The notes under the pieces are model-generated. The model saw only the letters and a program-made list of their open reading frames with translations. It made no database searches and was not told where the DNA came from. From the NCBI GenBank assembly GCA_020736575.1, contig JAGPYM010000050.1, positions 62,001 to 126,000 of the forward strand: a DNA stretch of 64,000 nt, written 5' to 3'. The stretch is from Thelonectria olida. Its lineage: Eukaryota > Ascomycota > Sordariomycetes > Hypocreales > Nectriaceae. The position numbers and the translations under genes are program-made. Shown piece by piece: positions 11,139 to 23,522 of the stretch (position 1 is its first letter; each line of letters begins with the position of its first letter).

Positions 11139-11743
11139 ATGACCGCGTATGGATGTGGTGCCGCGGGCAGAATTTTGCTGGTTGCAAGGTTTTCCGGCCA
11201 AGGAGGAATTGCCTGCGCTAAATACACCCATTAAATTGCATTGCGTCTTTCATTACCGGGGCTTTTTGGTTACGACGCAGCCAATCATGGCTCGCTCATC
11301 GGGGTCGTAGCATGGTGGCGCAGCTCGCATCTACGTGGAGGGGACGGCGAACGGACGGCCATCCTACACTGCTGGGACAAGCACGGTCTCAGCCTAAGCA
11401 TCCGTATTGCGATTATGATGCCTGTTCAGGATGGTGCCCGGGCGCGTTTCTGTTGCTATTTGCTAATAATTCTCTCGCTAGGATATTGTGTTTGAGCACC
11501 CTTGCCATCGTGCTTGGCATCTTCGTACTGCTACATCACGGCCTGACTCACTCCGGAAGTGACAGTCCACACCATTTAGGATGAATCATCATCATGACAG
11601 TGCGTTATCCGAATCCAGGCGTCTCGGGAAAACAAGTATTGTAAATTGAATCTCAGAGGTCATGATAGAGATGCTTGGAATAAGCCTCAGAACAACATGA
11701 TGCCACCTGCATCATCTCCAGCCTCGGTCAAGAATGCCGGTTG
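11139..11743. other. Intergenic upstream of a regulator gene
   Basis: It contains the presumed promoter of the minus-strand zinc-cluster gene at 9406-11138 and the 3' flank of the next regulator. Open frames here (for example 11241-11495, plus) show no family features. Confidence 0.4.
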
Positions 11744-14473
11744 TTAGAAACCAGTCTCGCCTGGCCTCGCATTTAAATCCATTCCCGTCGCGGATTCTAA
11801 CCAAGTGTTCCAGTCGATATCACTGTCCACATCCATATTCACATCAACACCGGCGAAAACATCCAAGCCTGGATCCGCATCAGCCCAAAGCCAAGGTGTG
11901 AGGCCAGGTCCCATCGATTGGCCACTTGACCAATCCGCGGGAACATTAAAGGGCATATTATGTGACGGCTCCCCAGGCTGTCTAGGGGCCAGCCCATCCC
12001 CGAGCTCCATGGCCACGGTCGGGTTCGAATTGACAAATGCGTTGGACGGATCTTGAAGGCCAGCTTGAGAGTCGCCGAGTCGATACGCGGGCTCGAAATT
12101 GGCGTTGGACCACGTATCATGCTTCCCATATGAATGACCAGATGAGAGTTCCTGTTGCGGCCTATCACCATCCCCTACCACAATCGATGGAAGGGAGGTA
12201 TCTGTGCTGGGACTTCCTACATCGGTTCGCCCGACGAGAAGACCGCGCCAATGTTCACGAAAGAGCTCTTCGCTTTTCCCTTCTGGAAATGGCCCAGAGC
12301 TGCCTGGAATGGGCATGTTGCGATCGTCCATCTCAAGCTCTTCGATGGCCGACGCGTCGCCCCGAAGCCGCTCAAGCTCAGCTCCGCGATGCTTGCGAGC
12401 TTTGGCCATCAGCTTCCGCAGCGGAATCCAGAACTGTAGCTTCTTCTCCATATTCAGTTGGGCCGGGATCAGCCAGCTGCTATGGAGAGCTATCCAGGCT
12501 CGTTCAACGATGGGTGACCACTGACGACGAGATGCCTCGATCAAGAGGTAGACGATGGCGTACCAATGCGTGTAGGTTTGGTAAATCCAGCGCCATTGAC
12601 GGCACTTCTGCTCGGCGTTGAGAGCATGGTTGTACTCGGCGACTTCTATTGCGGAAACGAGCAACCTGGTTCGGACTTCATCCGAGAAGCGCTCGTTCGG
12701 CGAGGAGAAAAGAGTAGGAAGATAGATCAAAAGCGTCATCTTGGAGATGACGAGGCGCGTGATGATGGTTCCAACCCAGTATACGATATTCCCAGACTCT
12801 GTTGCATATTGAAAGTAGCCTTGATTGAGTTTATCGTAGACGCTGTTGAGAAGTCGGCTCTGTTCTTCCAGGGTTGGTCCCCCGTCCTTGGCACCAGGCG
12901 CCATCATTTGTTTCGTAACCCGGCACATTTCGATCCACACGCGCGCAAGAGACATGTCGGTGAGGCCTTCTCGCTCGGCGGGCGTCTCTTTGGTCTCGGG
13001 GTCAATGTCTGCGTCATTGATGTTCAGGGGGATCTTGGTGTCAAAACTGCCAATGGCGATTGTAAAATCCGTGCCCTGGTCCTCGGACGCTCGTGCATCT
13101 ATGTTGCAGAGCGACCACCAGACTCTCCGTCGCATCTCGACCTCAAAGGGAGATAGATTCTTGAAATGGGAACCGTCCCGGTGCAGTCCGATGGCCTGAG
13201 CCATCCTAATGACGAGTCCTGTCATCATCCACACGAACCTCGGACTATCATGGCGACGGGCAAGACAGAGAAAGATGGCGAATGCCTGTACAAGGACCAA
13301 GTTGGGGGCATTGAGGAAGTCCGCCTTGGCCAAGGCATACTCAAAGCCCATGCGATACTTGAGATTGAGCTCTGCTTTGGTGGAGCCGAAGTTGGTTACG
13401 ACCTAGATGCAAAAGAGACATGAGTTGAGATCAGAGATATGACGCCAAATTATAGGAAACACTCACATCATCGTCCTCCATGGATGTGACTGCTGCGTAG
13501 TAGATTGAGAACATCAAGGCCTCGTTAGCTGGTGTCAGGCCTGCCGTGTGGGTTCCTCCCGTCCCGCGTATCATGTTCGTGACGGTTGGCATATGGGCTA
13601 TCTGCGAGAAGAAGTTGACATTTTCAGAGAAGATGTTTAGGAGAAAGGGTATTTGGGACGGCAGTGGGCGAAACTCGCGAAGGTCGGGCGAGTTGCCCAG
13701 ATTGTGCCCGAACAAGAATGCGTGCCGCTCCGAGGGCGTTCGGCCAAGTTCCTGAGTGGAAGGCGTCTTTCCGGGCGAGTCTTCGTCGTCTGATGTATCA
13801 TATTCGCCGCTTGCGAGTTCCTGGGTATCCATTTTCAATCCATCCAGCTGTATCGGACAATCAGCTCCAAGCCCGGACGAGGTGAACTCTTGAGGTGTGT
13901 ACATACCTCGTCGCTAACACGAGACCAGAAGCCGGTGCTGATATAACGGCTCTGGTTTGAGTCTTGGAGGACCAGCCTTCCAAAATGCTGCTGCACACCT
14001 GCTGTACTCGTGGTTGACGGCTGCTGGGCCGTTTCCCTCTCGTTGGCGCCATGTGCAGCAGGACTCGATGCCGCCGTCGCCTGCTCAAGCTGGACGCTCA
14101 GCTCTCTGACGAGACCCTCGAGATTCCGCAGTCTCTCCATGACCTGATCAGTCCCTGGGCTGGTCTCTTGCGACGGCGGAGCTGCAGGCGCGGCCGCATT
14201 GTGGGTGATGCGCTCCAGACGACGCGCCCATCTCGGGGGACGGTCATTGGAGGGAACGACACAAGCGACATTGGCGCGGCGGCAGTTGGAGCACGGCGAC
14301 AATTTATCGCAGCGAACCTTTCGACTGCGGCATACGACGCAGCTGCGCGGCTTCTTCGGCCATGCGGTATTGGGGGCTGAGGGCGACGCGGACGAGTTCG
14401 CGTTTTTCTCGGACGCGGAGGCCGAGGCCGACGCGAGCCCACCCGAAGACGGTGGTCTCTGGGATGGAGACAT
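11744..14473 (-). CDS. Zn2Cys6 fungal-specific transcription factor
   Basis: Three exons on the minus strand (13907-14473, 13467-13847, 11744-13402), spliced to 868 residues. The introns are 59 and 64 nt with GTATGT and GTGAGT donors, both in phase 0. The Zn2Cys6 cluster uses Cys45, 48, 55, 61, 64 and 71 (CVVCRSRKVRC, CSNCRRANVAC). A heptad-like segment follows (MERLRNLEGLVRELSVQLEQ), probably a dimerisation coiled coil. The middle homology domain of fungal-specific factors lies in exons 2 and 3, with LARRHDSPRFVWMMTGLVIRMAQAIGL (split here as LARRHDSPRF and VWMMTGLVIRMAQAIGL) and EVEMRRRVWWSLCNID. The Ser- and Pro-rich C-terminus may be an activation region. It is nuclear; the target genes cannot be inferred. 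Confidence 0.92.
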
Positions 14474-15413
14474 TCTGGGGACTGATGGCTGAACGTATTA
14501 TGGATGCCTGCGTTGAGGAGTTGCTTCTTCTCCTCTCGGCCTCAGATGCTGCTCTCTGCGCTGGCGTGTCTCAGAAGCTTCATGTTCCAGCTTTCTTTGC
14601 TTCCTGCTGACAGGCAGTTTTCCAGTTCATCCCGATTAGCCCGGCCTCCCCCGCCTCTTCCGGGGTGCGCAACAACCCACTGAATTTGATTAACATATCC
14701 AAACGGGAGGGATATCTCATTCTACTTTGAGGTATCTGTAAGACAGTCGTGAGCATGTCTCTATCAAATAAAAGACGTCACTGACAGTTTCAATCTGTAT
14801 TTAAGTATATTTACGTTCTCATATACAGTTAAAATGTAGAATTCGACTTTATACCTCATTTATATTAGCAATCTTTCTTGTACTCATGATACTCTGCGTT
14901 TGAGCCACGGATCATTTCTGTATTCCAAATGCCCCATTTATTACCCATCGCGGCTAGACGCGCTCCTGGTCGTAATATCGTATTTTGGTCTGGTTTGAGA
15001 GTAGATAATCAGTGATGGGATTCTGTGCTCGACTCTCATAACGCCCATCCTCATTTTCGCAATCTGAGGTGTCTACTGGATGTCAATACTGAGAAGGGTT
15101 GAAACCGGGCCTCCGCCAGCGTCCCACAATATCAACTCTTTGTGGTTGATCAATTCTCAGTCTTCACTCGTGACATCGCGATGACCTAGAGTGAAGGACG
15201 TTACGCACTTGTACAGGAACAAAAGGCAATACTAGAGAATAAATTGGCAAAAGAAATTCTAGGAAGCTAATAAGAAAAATTCTATAACTGAGACATTACC
15301 CCGTAAACCATCTGCGTGACCTGATTAAATTCATCTCCATCCTACCCTATACCGCCTGCCAGCCCTCATCGGGCACTTCGTTCAAACCAAAACCAAACAA
15401 TGGCCAACCCCCC
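14474..15413. other. AT-rich intergenic region
   Basis: About 940 bp, with AT-rich stretches around 14760-14900 and 15220-15300. It holds the promoter of the regulator starting at 14473 and the 3' flank of the reductase gene. No coding signal is recognised. Confidence 0.5.
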
Positions 15414-16139
15414 TTAATATGTGATGGTTACCAACTTCTTTAGGTACTTGGTGTCTCCCTTGATCAGGAGAACATCGGCAACCCACTTGCCTGCGTCTTC
15501 CCTGGAGATGGTGTACCCGATAGCCTTCGACTCGTGTCCCGTCTTGGGGTCCTCGACGCCCACTCGGATTTCCGTATTCGTCTCACCGTCGGTCAAGAAG
15601 CTGGGCCGGATAATGGTGTAGTCTTCGTCGCTTGCCAGCACTCTGGCTTCCAAAATTTTCTTATCTTGGTGAGGGACCTTGAGGCCGACATGGTATAGCG
15701 GAACCATGGCCAAGGGAATGTCTCGACCAGCACGAGAGATTCCAGTAGAGCTTCCAATAACGAGCAGGGGTCTTCCAGTAGCGCCATCGCGGCGGAGGAG
15801 AGCGAGAGCCTCCAAAAGAGTATCGATGCCCTTCTCGCAGACGTGCGGGTCGTCGATGCTCAACTTGGACAGGACGGGCTTGCCGCCAATGGTGGAAACA
15901 ATTGCATCGACGAGGTTTCCATCTTGTTTCTTAAGGCACTGGGAAACGGCAGCCACGTCGTGCGCGTTGCCCTGGACCACTTGGAGGTTGGGGTTTGATG
16001 ATGATAGGAGGATGTCGGTGAGCTTGGAGGGCACTCGGCAGAGGGCGATGCACTGGTGGCCGGCAGCGAGCGTGTGCTTGAGTGCTGAGAGGCCAATGCC
16101 AGTGCTAGCGCCAAAGAATGCGACGGTCTTGGAGGCCAT
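15414..16139 (-). CDS. NAD(P)-binding reductase (atypical SDR/NmrA-like)
   Basis: A single exon of 241 residues. The frame is open upstream to 16385, but ATG 16139 begins the nucleotide-binding motif directly (MASKTVAFFGASTGIG), so it is chosen. The glycine-rich loop GASTGIG, the region DAIVSTIGG and the late TIIRPSFLTDG pattern match NAD(P)H-binding atypical SDRs, which lack the classical Tyr-x3-Lys catalytic pair in the usual place. The substrate is unknown. It is divergently transcribed from an SRPBCC-family gene with a 530-bp shared upstream region, which suggests possible co-regulation. Confidence 0.85.
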   Translation of the reverse strand: MASKTVAFFGASTGIGLSALKHTLAAGHQCIALCRVPSKLTDILLSSSNPNLQVVQGNAHDVAAVSQCLKKQDGNLVDAIVSTIGGKPVLSKLSIDDPHVCEKGIDTLLEALALLRRDGATGRPLLVIGSSTGISRAGRDIPLAMVPLYHVGLKVPHQDKKILEARVLASDEDYTIIRPSFLTDGETNTEIRVGVEDPKTGHESKAIGYTISREDAGKWVADVLLIKGDTKYLKKLVTITY

Positions 16140-16669
16140 TGTTGTGATGGTAGAGGATTGGTTATTGAAGAGTTTGCGATGAGAGTTTGGGTTGTTGAAG
16201 AGAGAAGAGGTGATCGAGAGGTGATTGATTGCTTGTGTGTCTGTTTGTCCTATTCTATTCCATTCTAAAATCGAGAATGCATTCGGTTTTATATGTCTTT
16301 TCTTGCATGCAGGTTTCGAGATGGTGGAGGGCCCGAGAGTCGAGCGAGCCGGCCGAGAGGCGCGCGAAGTGGTCATGTCGCTCATTTTTCGCCGCTCTTC
16401 GACTCGGGAGGCGTCCAGCTATTTTCCCGACTGGGCGTCAGCACACCCATTCGGCCTAATCATCATCCCCAGGACTTTTTGTGGCGTTCGGCACTCATTC
16501 GGATTCGCCCGATCCGTCTATGATATGGCAGATAAGATGGCTCAATAGATTCCGAGTTTATAACATGATGCACTTTGACAGTTTAACAATAAATATTCTA
16601 CTTCAAGTCGCAAGCAATAGTATCACACACACCGTTTCTATCACAAATCCTTCTCGAATTCTGGAAGCC
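16140..16669. promoter_or_regulatory. Shared divergent upstream region
   Basis: 530 bp separate the start codons of the NAD(P)-binding reductase (minus) and the SRPBCC protein (plus). I could not identify a specific operator. The divergent arrangement is the only evidence of a shared regulatory role. Confidence 0.4.
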
Positions 16670-17232
16670 ATGGGCAAACCTATTACGGTTTCTGCCCAAG
16701 TTGAGATCAGAGCGCCACCAGCCGAAGTCCGATCAGTGGTACGTACGACGACCAATAAATTTCTTGTCGCTAACAACGGACAGTTTCTGGACTTTGCTCG
16801 ATATAAGGACTGGCAACAAGGGTGGGACATTCAGTCCATTGACGCTGGCAACAGACAGCCCTCTGAACTAAAATCTGGCGACCGCCTCAAGGTCTCTATG
16901 CACGGCATGGTGTTTCGCCCGAATGTGGCAGTAAGTCACTTGGTATAACCCACAGGTACTCAATGTATTCTAAGTTGTCCTAGGAAAACTCGACAGATCG
17001 CTTCACCTGGGAAGGTTCATTGTATGGAATTTTAGTAGGGAAGCATCAGTTTCATTTCTCACCCAGTCAGGAAAACCCCGGAGGTACCACGTTTATTCAG
17101 ACTGAGGATTTTACCGGGCTACTCACCGTCCTCTATCGGCCTTGGAGCAAGAAGGAACAGCCCATGGAGAATTGGGATGAATTTAATGCGGCTCTGAAGG
17201 AAGAAGCTGAGAAGCTGCCTTCTCGGGCCTAG
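16670..17232 (+). CDS. SRPBCC (START-like) domain protein
   Basis: Three exons (16670-16738, 16784-16930, 16984-17232), spliced to 154 residues. Both introns are in phase 0 with GTACGT and GTAAGT donors. The sequence (VSAQVEIRAPPAEVRSV, FLDFARYKDWQQGWDIQSI, LKVSMHGMVFRPNV, FTWEGSLYGILVGKHQFHF) matches the hydrophobic-cavity SRPBCC fold. That fold is used by polyketide cyclases and lipid- or small-molecule-binding proteins. No catalytic residues are diagnostic. It may be an accessory protein to the adjacent reductase. Confidence 0.8.
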
Positions 17233-18425
17233 AACTGTCATTTAGCGATTCATACTCTTCACATCATTTCTTTCATTACATGTAGTACTAATACCTGGCG
17301 CGAATAGCTGTTCGCATTTTACTTTGTCCATTTGACAAGCATCCATATTGTGGCCAAATTATGTGTGTTAACGCCATCATCTCTAATGTGTTTCTAATTG
17401 CTGTCGAGGAAAACTGTCAAGCAGACAAACTCAGCAAATTACATCCAGTGTGTCAAAGTTATGTACGATAGAGAATTCTTTCCAAAGTCCACAAACCTTC
17501 ATGGAAAGAAAAGGCATTATACTTCATTCCTTTAGGCTGCTAGCGGTCTGACATATATAACCCATTTATTTTATTTCCCATTCTGAATCCTTGTTCATCA
17601 GTCACACACATCGGTGAACTTGATTTGTCGCTGACATGAAGGGCGATATACATCACCTCTCGGCCGCGCTCTGGGTCGACAATATGACTCTTTCCTCCTC
17701 ACTCTCTGACATCTTTTCATTTATAAAGGCTTCTCCATAGGCCCTTGGTTATTTTCGTCTCTATAGAAACACGACCTCGAGGCTGTATATGAATGATCTG
17801 ATCTCCCGCTTTGAGGGCCAGATCCTCTCATCGGCTCTCTTGGCAGCTCGACTCCGCCACACGAAACAACAAGGCGATATCAGTCTGATCATCAAGGAAA
17901 TGGAGCCCGAGACAAAGGCCATAACTATATCCTACCTTGAGCGTCAAGGTTCCAACACGCCAGTGCTGTTGCCGCACCGCCTCTCTGTCCTTTGTGCTCT
18001 GTCAACCGCCTTTGCAGATGCGGAGGGGGCTATGTCTCGGTCCAGCCTCTTAAGGTCTTGGCATGCTTTTTGAAATACAGAGGATGAGCCTTGAGGCCCA
18101 GACACAATTTACCTAGGCCTCATTCTTTCAAGTTCGCGGTAGCGGGGAACCGAAAGCTCTGGGGCGGATCAATATTGATCCTCGCCGTGCTTCGTCAATG
18201 CCAAGCGGCCGTCTCGTCTGGCGTCTTACAAACCTCCAAGTCCGCCGGCGTTGGACGTGGCGTGGATGATTTGCAAGCCAACGCCGGCGGAGTTGATTGA
18301 GAGAAAAAGACGTATTGTGCCCATAACTATATAAATGAATATGGATCTCATCTTCGAATAACTGCTCAAGTGCATAACAGACATTAATTACGACACACTT
18401 TACATACACAATAAACCGTTCCATC
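17233..18425. other. Intergenic, with a doubtful ORF
   Basis: About 1.2 kb. An open frame at 17789-18073 (94 residues) has no recognised domain and I do not call it a gene. The distal end is the promoter of the SDR gene at 18426. Confidence 0.45.
18328..18335 (+). promoter_or_regulatory. TATA-like box
   Basis: TATATAAA lies 91-98 bp upstream of the SDR start codon at 18426, a plausible core-promoter spacing for a filamentous fungus. Confidence 0.45.
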
Positions 18426-19369
18426 ATGGCCGACCCGAGTACCTTCCCCAAGCCCTTCCCCTTCACCAACAAGTGGCACGCGGAGCCTTACCCTCTCATC
18501 TCCCCCGAGCGCCCAGAACTGTCCGTCGCGGGCAAAAATGTCATCGTTACGGGCGGAGGCACTGGCATCGGAAACGCCATTGCGACCGCATTTGCAAAGG
18601 CTGGCGCAAAGACATTGACCATTATCGGCCGACGAGTCGAGCGCCTGGAGAATGGCGTCGCTTCCATCCGCGCTGCGGCGCCGGACTCCAAGACGGCAGT
18701 GTCTTATGAAGCTGCCGATTTGACTAGCAGTGCCGAGGTCGACAAGGCGCTGGACAATATCGTCTCCAAGGGCGGAAAAATTGACATTGTCATTTCCAAC
18801 GCAGGCACTCTCCCCGACCCAGGCCTGATCGTTGGATACGACGCCCAAACGTTGATGCGCGCATTCGAACTCAACACGTTGACCGTATTCAACGTCCTTC
18901 AAGCATTCGTGCCTCGCGCAGGTGCAGATCCCGTTTTTGTCAACATCTCGACGAATTCGGCGCACATGCGTCCCATCGCCGGCATTGGTGCATACAGCGT
19001 CAGCAAGGCGGCCGGTCTCAAGCTGGTTGAGCAGTTTTCTTATGAGAACCCTGGGTTTCACGTTGTCCATCTTCACCCTGGCACGATACCTACTGCCATG
19101 AATGGGAACCTGGAAGGTGCTCCTGATGTTGGTAAGTCATGTCATATATTGTCCATCCCCAAGTGACATTGCGACTTGTTGGCTGACTTTTATTCTGCAT
19201 AGCCGAGCTTCCTGCCAGTATATGCGTGTGGTTGGCATCCCCCGAAGCCCGGTTTTTGAAGGGAAAATTGATCTGGTCAAACTGGGACGTGACCGAATTG
19301 ATGCAGCGGGCCGATGAGATCAAGAGCTCGACGCTGCTCAATGTGAACCTGAATGGAGTCCCCATGTAA
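18426..19369 (+). CDS. Classical short-chain dehydrogenase/reductase
   Basis: Two exons (18426-19131 and 19203-19369) spliced to 290 residues; the 71-nt intron has a GTAAGT donor. The cofactor motif TGGGTGIG, the NAG motif (ISNAGT), a Ser-containing strand (VNISTNSA) and the catalytic Y-x3-K (YSVSK) are all present. It is probably a functional NAD(P)-dependent oxidoreductase. The Arg-rich segment after the second strand (IGRRVERL) suggests NADPH preference (inference). The substrate is unknown. It lies just upstream of a Zn2Cys6 regulator in the same orientation. Confidence 0.9.
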
Positions 19370-19589
19370 TCAATTCTCCCGAGCAGGGAATTTTGAGGGG
19401 ACATTATTTTCTACGCCCAAATATTGTACCATAGAAAGCATATTACCGAGATAAAGTATCTTCAATAGGACCAAGTAGCAATCCAAGTTTTGAATGATGC
19501 TTCGCTGGTACGGTTGGACCGGTACGGAAGATAAAATACGCCCGGTCACGTTGATTTGTCATCCTCCAAGAAGGATCACAAGTGACGAC

Positions 19590-21650
19590 ATGGCTCGGTT
19601 GCCCCTCTCAAGTCTGGATCCAACCGAGGACGAGAATAATCCGGCTACGGTCGACGCCCTGCTGTTTCTCTCACACGACTCATTCTCCCTCATCATGGAA
19701 AAGCCTATCAAACGCCCTAATATTGGAAAGAGAAAGGTGAATGGACTCGAAGCTTGTTACTTAAATGACGGCGCGCTGACGCTGAACTAGGCCTGCGATT
19801 TATGTCACATCCGAAAGATCAAATGCGACTCCAAGGAGCCGAAATGCACTCATTGCACCTTCTACAACAAAGAGTGCACGTACACGCCAGTGAACCGCAA
19901 GAAGAAGAAGAAGACACAGAAGCAGAAATCCGGCTCAAGTACCGATCCAACCAGCGTCCAGGCTGAGGTAGGGAATCAAGAAAGCTGCACTGTTATCTAA
20001 CAAGCTGACATGAATAAGGCCACTTTGAAAGAGTATGAAAGCCTCAGCAACCTCTTTCTACAAGTCCACGGACATGGTACGATAATCGAGAGTGGCATAT
20101 TTACAGATTCACTTCTCCCTGCCTCACAGACAGAAGCCTACACACTTCCACCTTTCGAGGTTATCTTTCCCATACTGGATGAATACTTTATCAACTTCAA
20201 CTCTTTCGTCCCTCTCTTTGAGCAAGAAAGTTTCATGGCATCAGCAAGAGACTGGTACAGCAGTTCTGCCCATCGAGATGCCGCGACTTGGGCCACCATC
20301 AACATTGCTTTAGCATTGAGCTTACAGCAATGCGGCTATGATTCCGAACCTACACGAAGTGAGGACCTACAAATATATGTCGGCAACGCCCAATCCGTTA
20401 TGAACAGCTTAGCCACCAGAGATGCCGATCTAAAAGGTCTTCAAGTCATTCTAGGTCTGGTGATCATCTTCCAGGGCGTGCTGGATCCACGACCGGCGGC
20501 AGTTCTCACCGCCACAGCAGTGAAGCTTGCCCACCGGATGAAACTCAACTCGAAGCAGGGTCACAAGGGCATTAGTGAGGCTGCCGTTGAAGAAAGAAGA
20601 CGGGTTTTCTGGATCACGTACATTTTGGACAGGGACACGAGCGTTCGTGCTAGAGAGCCATATCTCCACCGTGATGAGGATATCGGCATTGACATGCCAG
20701 ATCAAAGCACAGATATCGAGACATGCTCGTCTGGAGATGACGCTAGAAGCTCTAGATTCCTTTGCCAGCGCGCAAGTCTTGCGCGCATCCAAGGCAAAGT
20801 GTATGACTTTACATTCTCAGTCCAAGCAAGGGACTTGCAACCAACCGAGAGTACACTCAACGACGCGATCATTGACGCCATGCTCCAGGAGTGGAGGGAG
20901 CAGCTCCCAGTCGAATACTCAGGAGAAAGAGTGTTCGACAATAGCTACCCAGAAAAGCTTCGTCGTCATCTCCTGACCCTTCACTTCTCCTACTTCCAAT
21001 TGGCTTTTAGGAACCACCTGCTTTACGGTCATGGGATGGACTGGATCGGAAATTTGGTGAACTATAGCAGCCAGTACAGCCTTGAAGGTGATGATCAGGC
21101 CGATAAGGATGGCCCTCAAGTACTACAGTTACCTCCTAACTGGCACGAGAAAGTGACCATGGCGAAATTGTGCATGGCCATGTTTCGACTTGTTGGGTCG
21201 ACAGACTCGGCTCTCAATTGGTGAGCACTATCACCGCCCAAGGGCAATCCAATGAAGATATGAACTAATAAGCTTAGGTACCTGGCCTGCACATATCTTT
21301 CGGCCTTGACCATTCTCATTGCGGCCAAGCTGATAGGCACAGAGCATGGAGCGGAAGGCGGAACCGTGCCGGACGAACAGGAACAGCTCATTAACGAGGG
21401 TTTGCGGTTTATCCACCATATGGCGACGACGCGGGATGCAAGGCTTGAAAAGGTTCATGCAGCCTGCGCTGAGCTGAACCGCCGCGCCGATGTTGCCAAA
21501 GTGACAACTTTGGGGACAATGTCCGAGTTGTTGGATGCCCCGTGGTTACCTGCGTTTAGGCACATAGGGGACACTGGAGCTGAAGGGCCACCAAGTGTGC
21601 CCTCGTCCAAGGTTCTTCATGTGCTTACTGAAATTTGTTACAAGGAATGA
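19590..21650 (+). CDS. Zn2Cys6 transcription factor with fungal_trans domain
   Basis: Four exons (19590-19736, 19791-19967, 20019-21220, 21278-21650), spliced to 632 residues. The zinc cluster begins exactly at exon 2: Cys51, 54, 61, 68, 71 and 78 (CDLCHIRKIKC, CTHCTFYNKEC), followed by a Lys-rich basic stretch that could be the nuclear localisation signal. The fungal-specific middle domain includes VEERRRVFWITYILDRD and the DEDIGIDMPD segment. The frame is open upstream to 19494, but ATG 19590 is closer to the cluster. The proximity of the SDR gene suggests, but does not show, a local target. Confidence 0.92.
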
Positions 21651-22099
21651 ATTGAATTTGCAAGCATGTCCCCGGGATAGGCTTGGGGGTGGCTTGGCTG
21701 GCTTGGCTGGGCAGCGGCAGTTGTGACGATCTTGTTGGTTCCCAGGCGCTTAATGAAACACCTGGACACCCTGGATTAAAATGTCTCAAATCCTAGTCAA
21801 GGGAAGACTATTAATAGAGTACCATTGATAAGGCGGCTAAACAGGAGAATTGTGACGGCTACGGTCACACAATCTCCACCCATAGTCTACTGGTAAAGAT
21901 TTGCTTCATGCAGCCACAGATTGACCGAGAATGCTTGTAAAGTTGGCCAAGAACACGGCCATCCGCCTCACCGGAAATGCTGCCGAATTTAGGTGAGGCT
22001 GCATGAGTTCGGTTTGCTTTGGTTCTCTGACCCCATCGGTTCGCGCACAAGAAAGCAACCCGCAACGTCAACGTGAGAAGTTGCAATCATACTTGGAAA
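21651..22099. other. Intergenic with short GGCTTGGCT repeats
   Basis: A small imperfect tandem of GGCTTGGCT units lies at about 21690-21711. No exon that would supply a missing N-terminus for the next gene was recognised here. Confidence 0.35.
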
Positions 22100-23263
22100 A
22101 TGGACAACGAGCGTATGTACTTCGGCCAATTGTATAGCCCAGCTTGTCCGCCCCTGCAAGTAAAGCAACTATGGGGTGGAATCAACACCGAAAATCTCAG
22201 CGATTACGCACTCGCTAGCAATGGGGTTGCGATCCAAAGATCAGCCGTGGGAGCGTCATCCCAGGTCTACACCGGCTCATCCATTCGTGAGTTGAGAACA
22301 GCCTACGGTTTATCCCTGTCCAACACAACTCAATGCGTTCCGGTCATGACGTTAAACCCCATTAGTTGCTCTCCCGGCGGCACAGTATCCTTTGTTTCCA
22401 AGACAAACGTGAGCCTTACCGTTCCAGATAGAGAAGAGCCGATCATCCAGTCATTCAGAGACGATGTAAGACACAACTTCTTCATGCTGAAACATCTTGA
22501 GACGACTTCGGATGGATCGGAGAGCTCAGTTGGGCTTGCTAAGATCTACTTTGCCGCAAACGGGCGTTTCGCTTCGGACCTTGCCCACACGATGAACGAC
22601 CGGGATGCGATAAAGGATGCCGGCGACCATGAGGAGATATATGCAGTTATATGCGATATTAATCCGCGAGATAAGTTTGGATATCGTCAAGTCACACTTG
22701 ACTTAAAGGCTCTCGAGACTGGCAAAGGCTTGGACTTTGCATATTCTCTCTCGGGGGGAGAACCCTGCCAGCCCACCGTGGAGACTATCAATAAGAACCA
22801 CTTCATCGCAGCTGCCATAGCTAACAATGCGATGATTGAGGAGGCTTGGAGATTGGATGGGTACTTCACTAGCATTTGGATTAAAGCAGCTACATATGGG
22901 GAAGGGTCACCTGTATTTTCGGGGAGCAAGAATCCCCTCGAGGATGTACTCGGACTGGGAGCAGCGATGGGTGCTGCGAGCTTGCCGAAGGTTGGGAATG
23001 GCATTGTAGCATCGTCTATCAAGGCGGATGACAGCGTTTCAGGGAGCTACGCCTTCGCCGAGGTCACTCGTCTAGGCCCCGAAAGCACCGCAGCTGCTGC
23101 GCTCCTCCTCCCACCAGGTTTGTGCCTCGTAATTCTGGGTTGCCTGTTCATAATGAGCCCTCGCTCATCATGGAAACCTGGCGGGGACCGGCAGCAAACT
23201 GAGAGGCCTGAGCAGTACGCTGGGGAAAGTTTGAAAGAGCTTTTAGGAAAGGTGGTTTTGTAG
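22100..23263 (+). CDS. Hypothetical membrane-anchored protein, probably 5'-truncated
   Basis: A single open frame; the first ATG at 22100 gives 387 residues. It has several N-x-S/T sites and scattered Cys residues in what looks like an extracellular domain. One C-terminal membrane segment (AAAALLLPPGLCLVILGCLFIM) precedes a short basic tail. There is no signal peptide at the N-terminus, unusual for such a topology, so the 5' part is probably missing or in an unseen exon. Architecturally it resembles the C-terminal half of fungal multi-TM membrane proteins such as the one at 38709-40565, but I see no clear sequence similarity. The function is unknown. Confidence 0.5.
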   Translation: MDNERMYFGQLYSPACPPLQVKQLWGGINTENLSDYALASNGVAIQRSAVGASSQVYTGSSIRELRTAYGLSLSNTTQCVPVMTLNPISCSPGGTVSFVSKTNVSLTVPDREEPIIQSFRDDVRHNFFMLKHLETTSDGSESSVGLAKIYFAANGRFASDLAHTMNDRDAIKDAGDHEEIYAVICDINPRDKFGYRQVTLDLKALETGKGLDFAYSLSGGEPCQPTVETINKNHFIAAAIANNAMIEEAWRLDGYFTSIWIKAATYGEGSPVFSGSKNPLEDVLGLGAAMGAASLPKVGNGIVASSIKADDSVSGSYAFAEVTRLGPESTAAAALLLPPGLCLVILGCLFIMSPRSSWKPGGDRQQTERPEQYAGESLKELLGKVVL

Positions 23264-23522
23264 TGCTATGGGCCTTTGTTCGTAGGAAAACCCGTAACGC
23301 AGTCTTAACCACTTCGAATGGTTTCCATAAGTAAGCTGGCGTGTTCATTCCATCTATAGATGATTCGTATCCAAACGAAGGACAATCGTGATAATTATAC
23401 CGAGAGCAGTCCAGATCTGTTGACCAAAAGTGTTGCCCTCTTGCATGTCCTTGATGGGCAAACGTTTGATACCTTCATCCTTCTGAGGATTGCATTTGAA
23501 GCTATGAATCGTCTATGGTCTA

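Noticed and set aside
17789..18073. 94-residue open frame between the SRPBCC and SDR genes
   Set aside because: It has no recognised motif, splice context or promoter, and its length is compatible with chance.
22073..22099. GTG as the start of the membrane protein at 22100
   Set aside because: Nuclear fungal genes start at ATG; the first ATG is at 22100.
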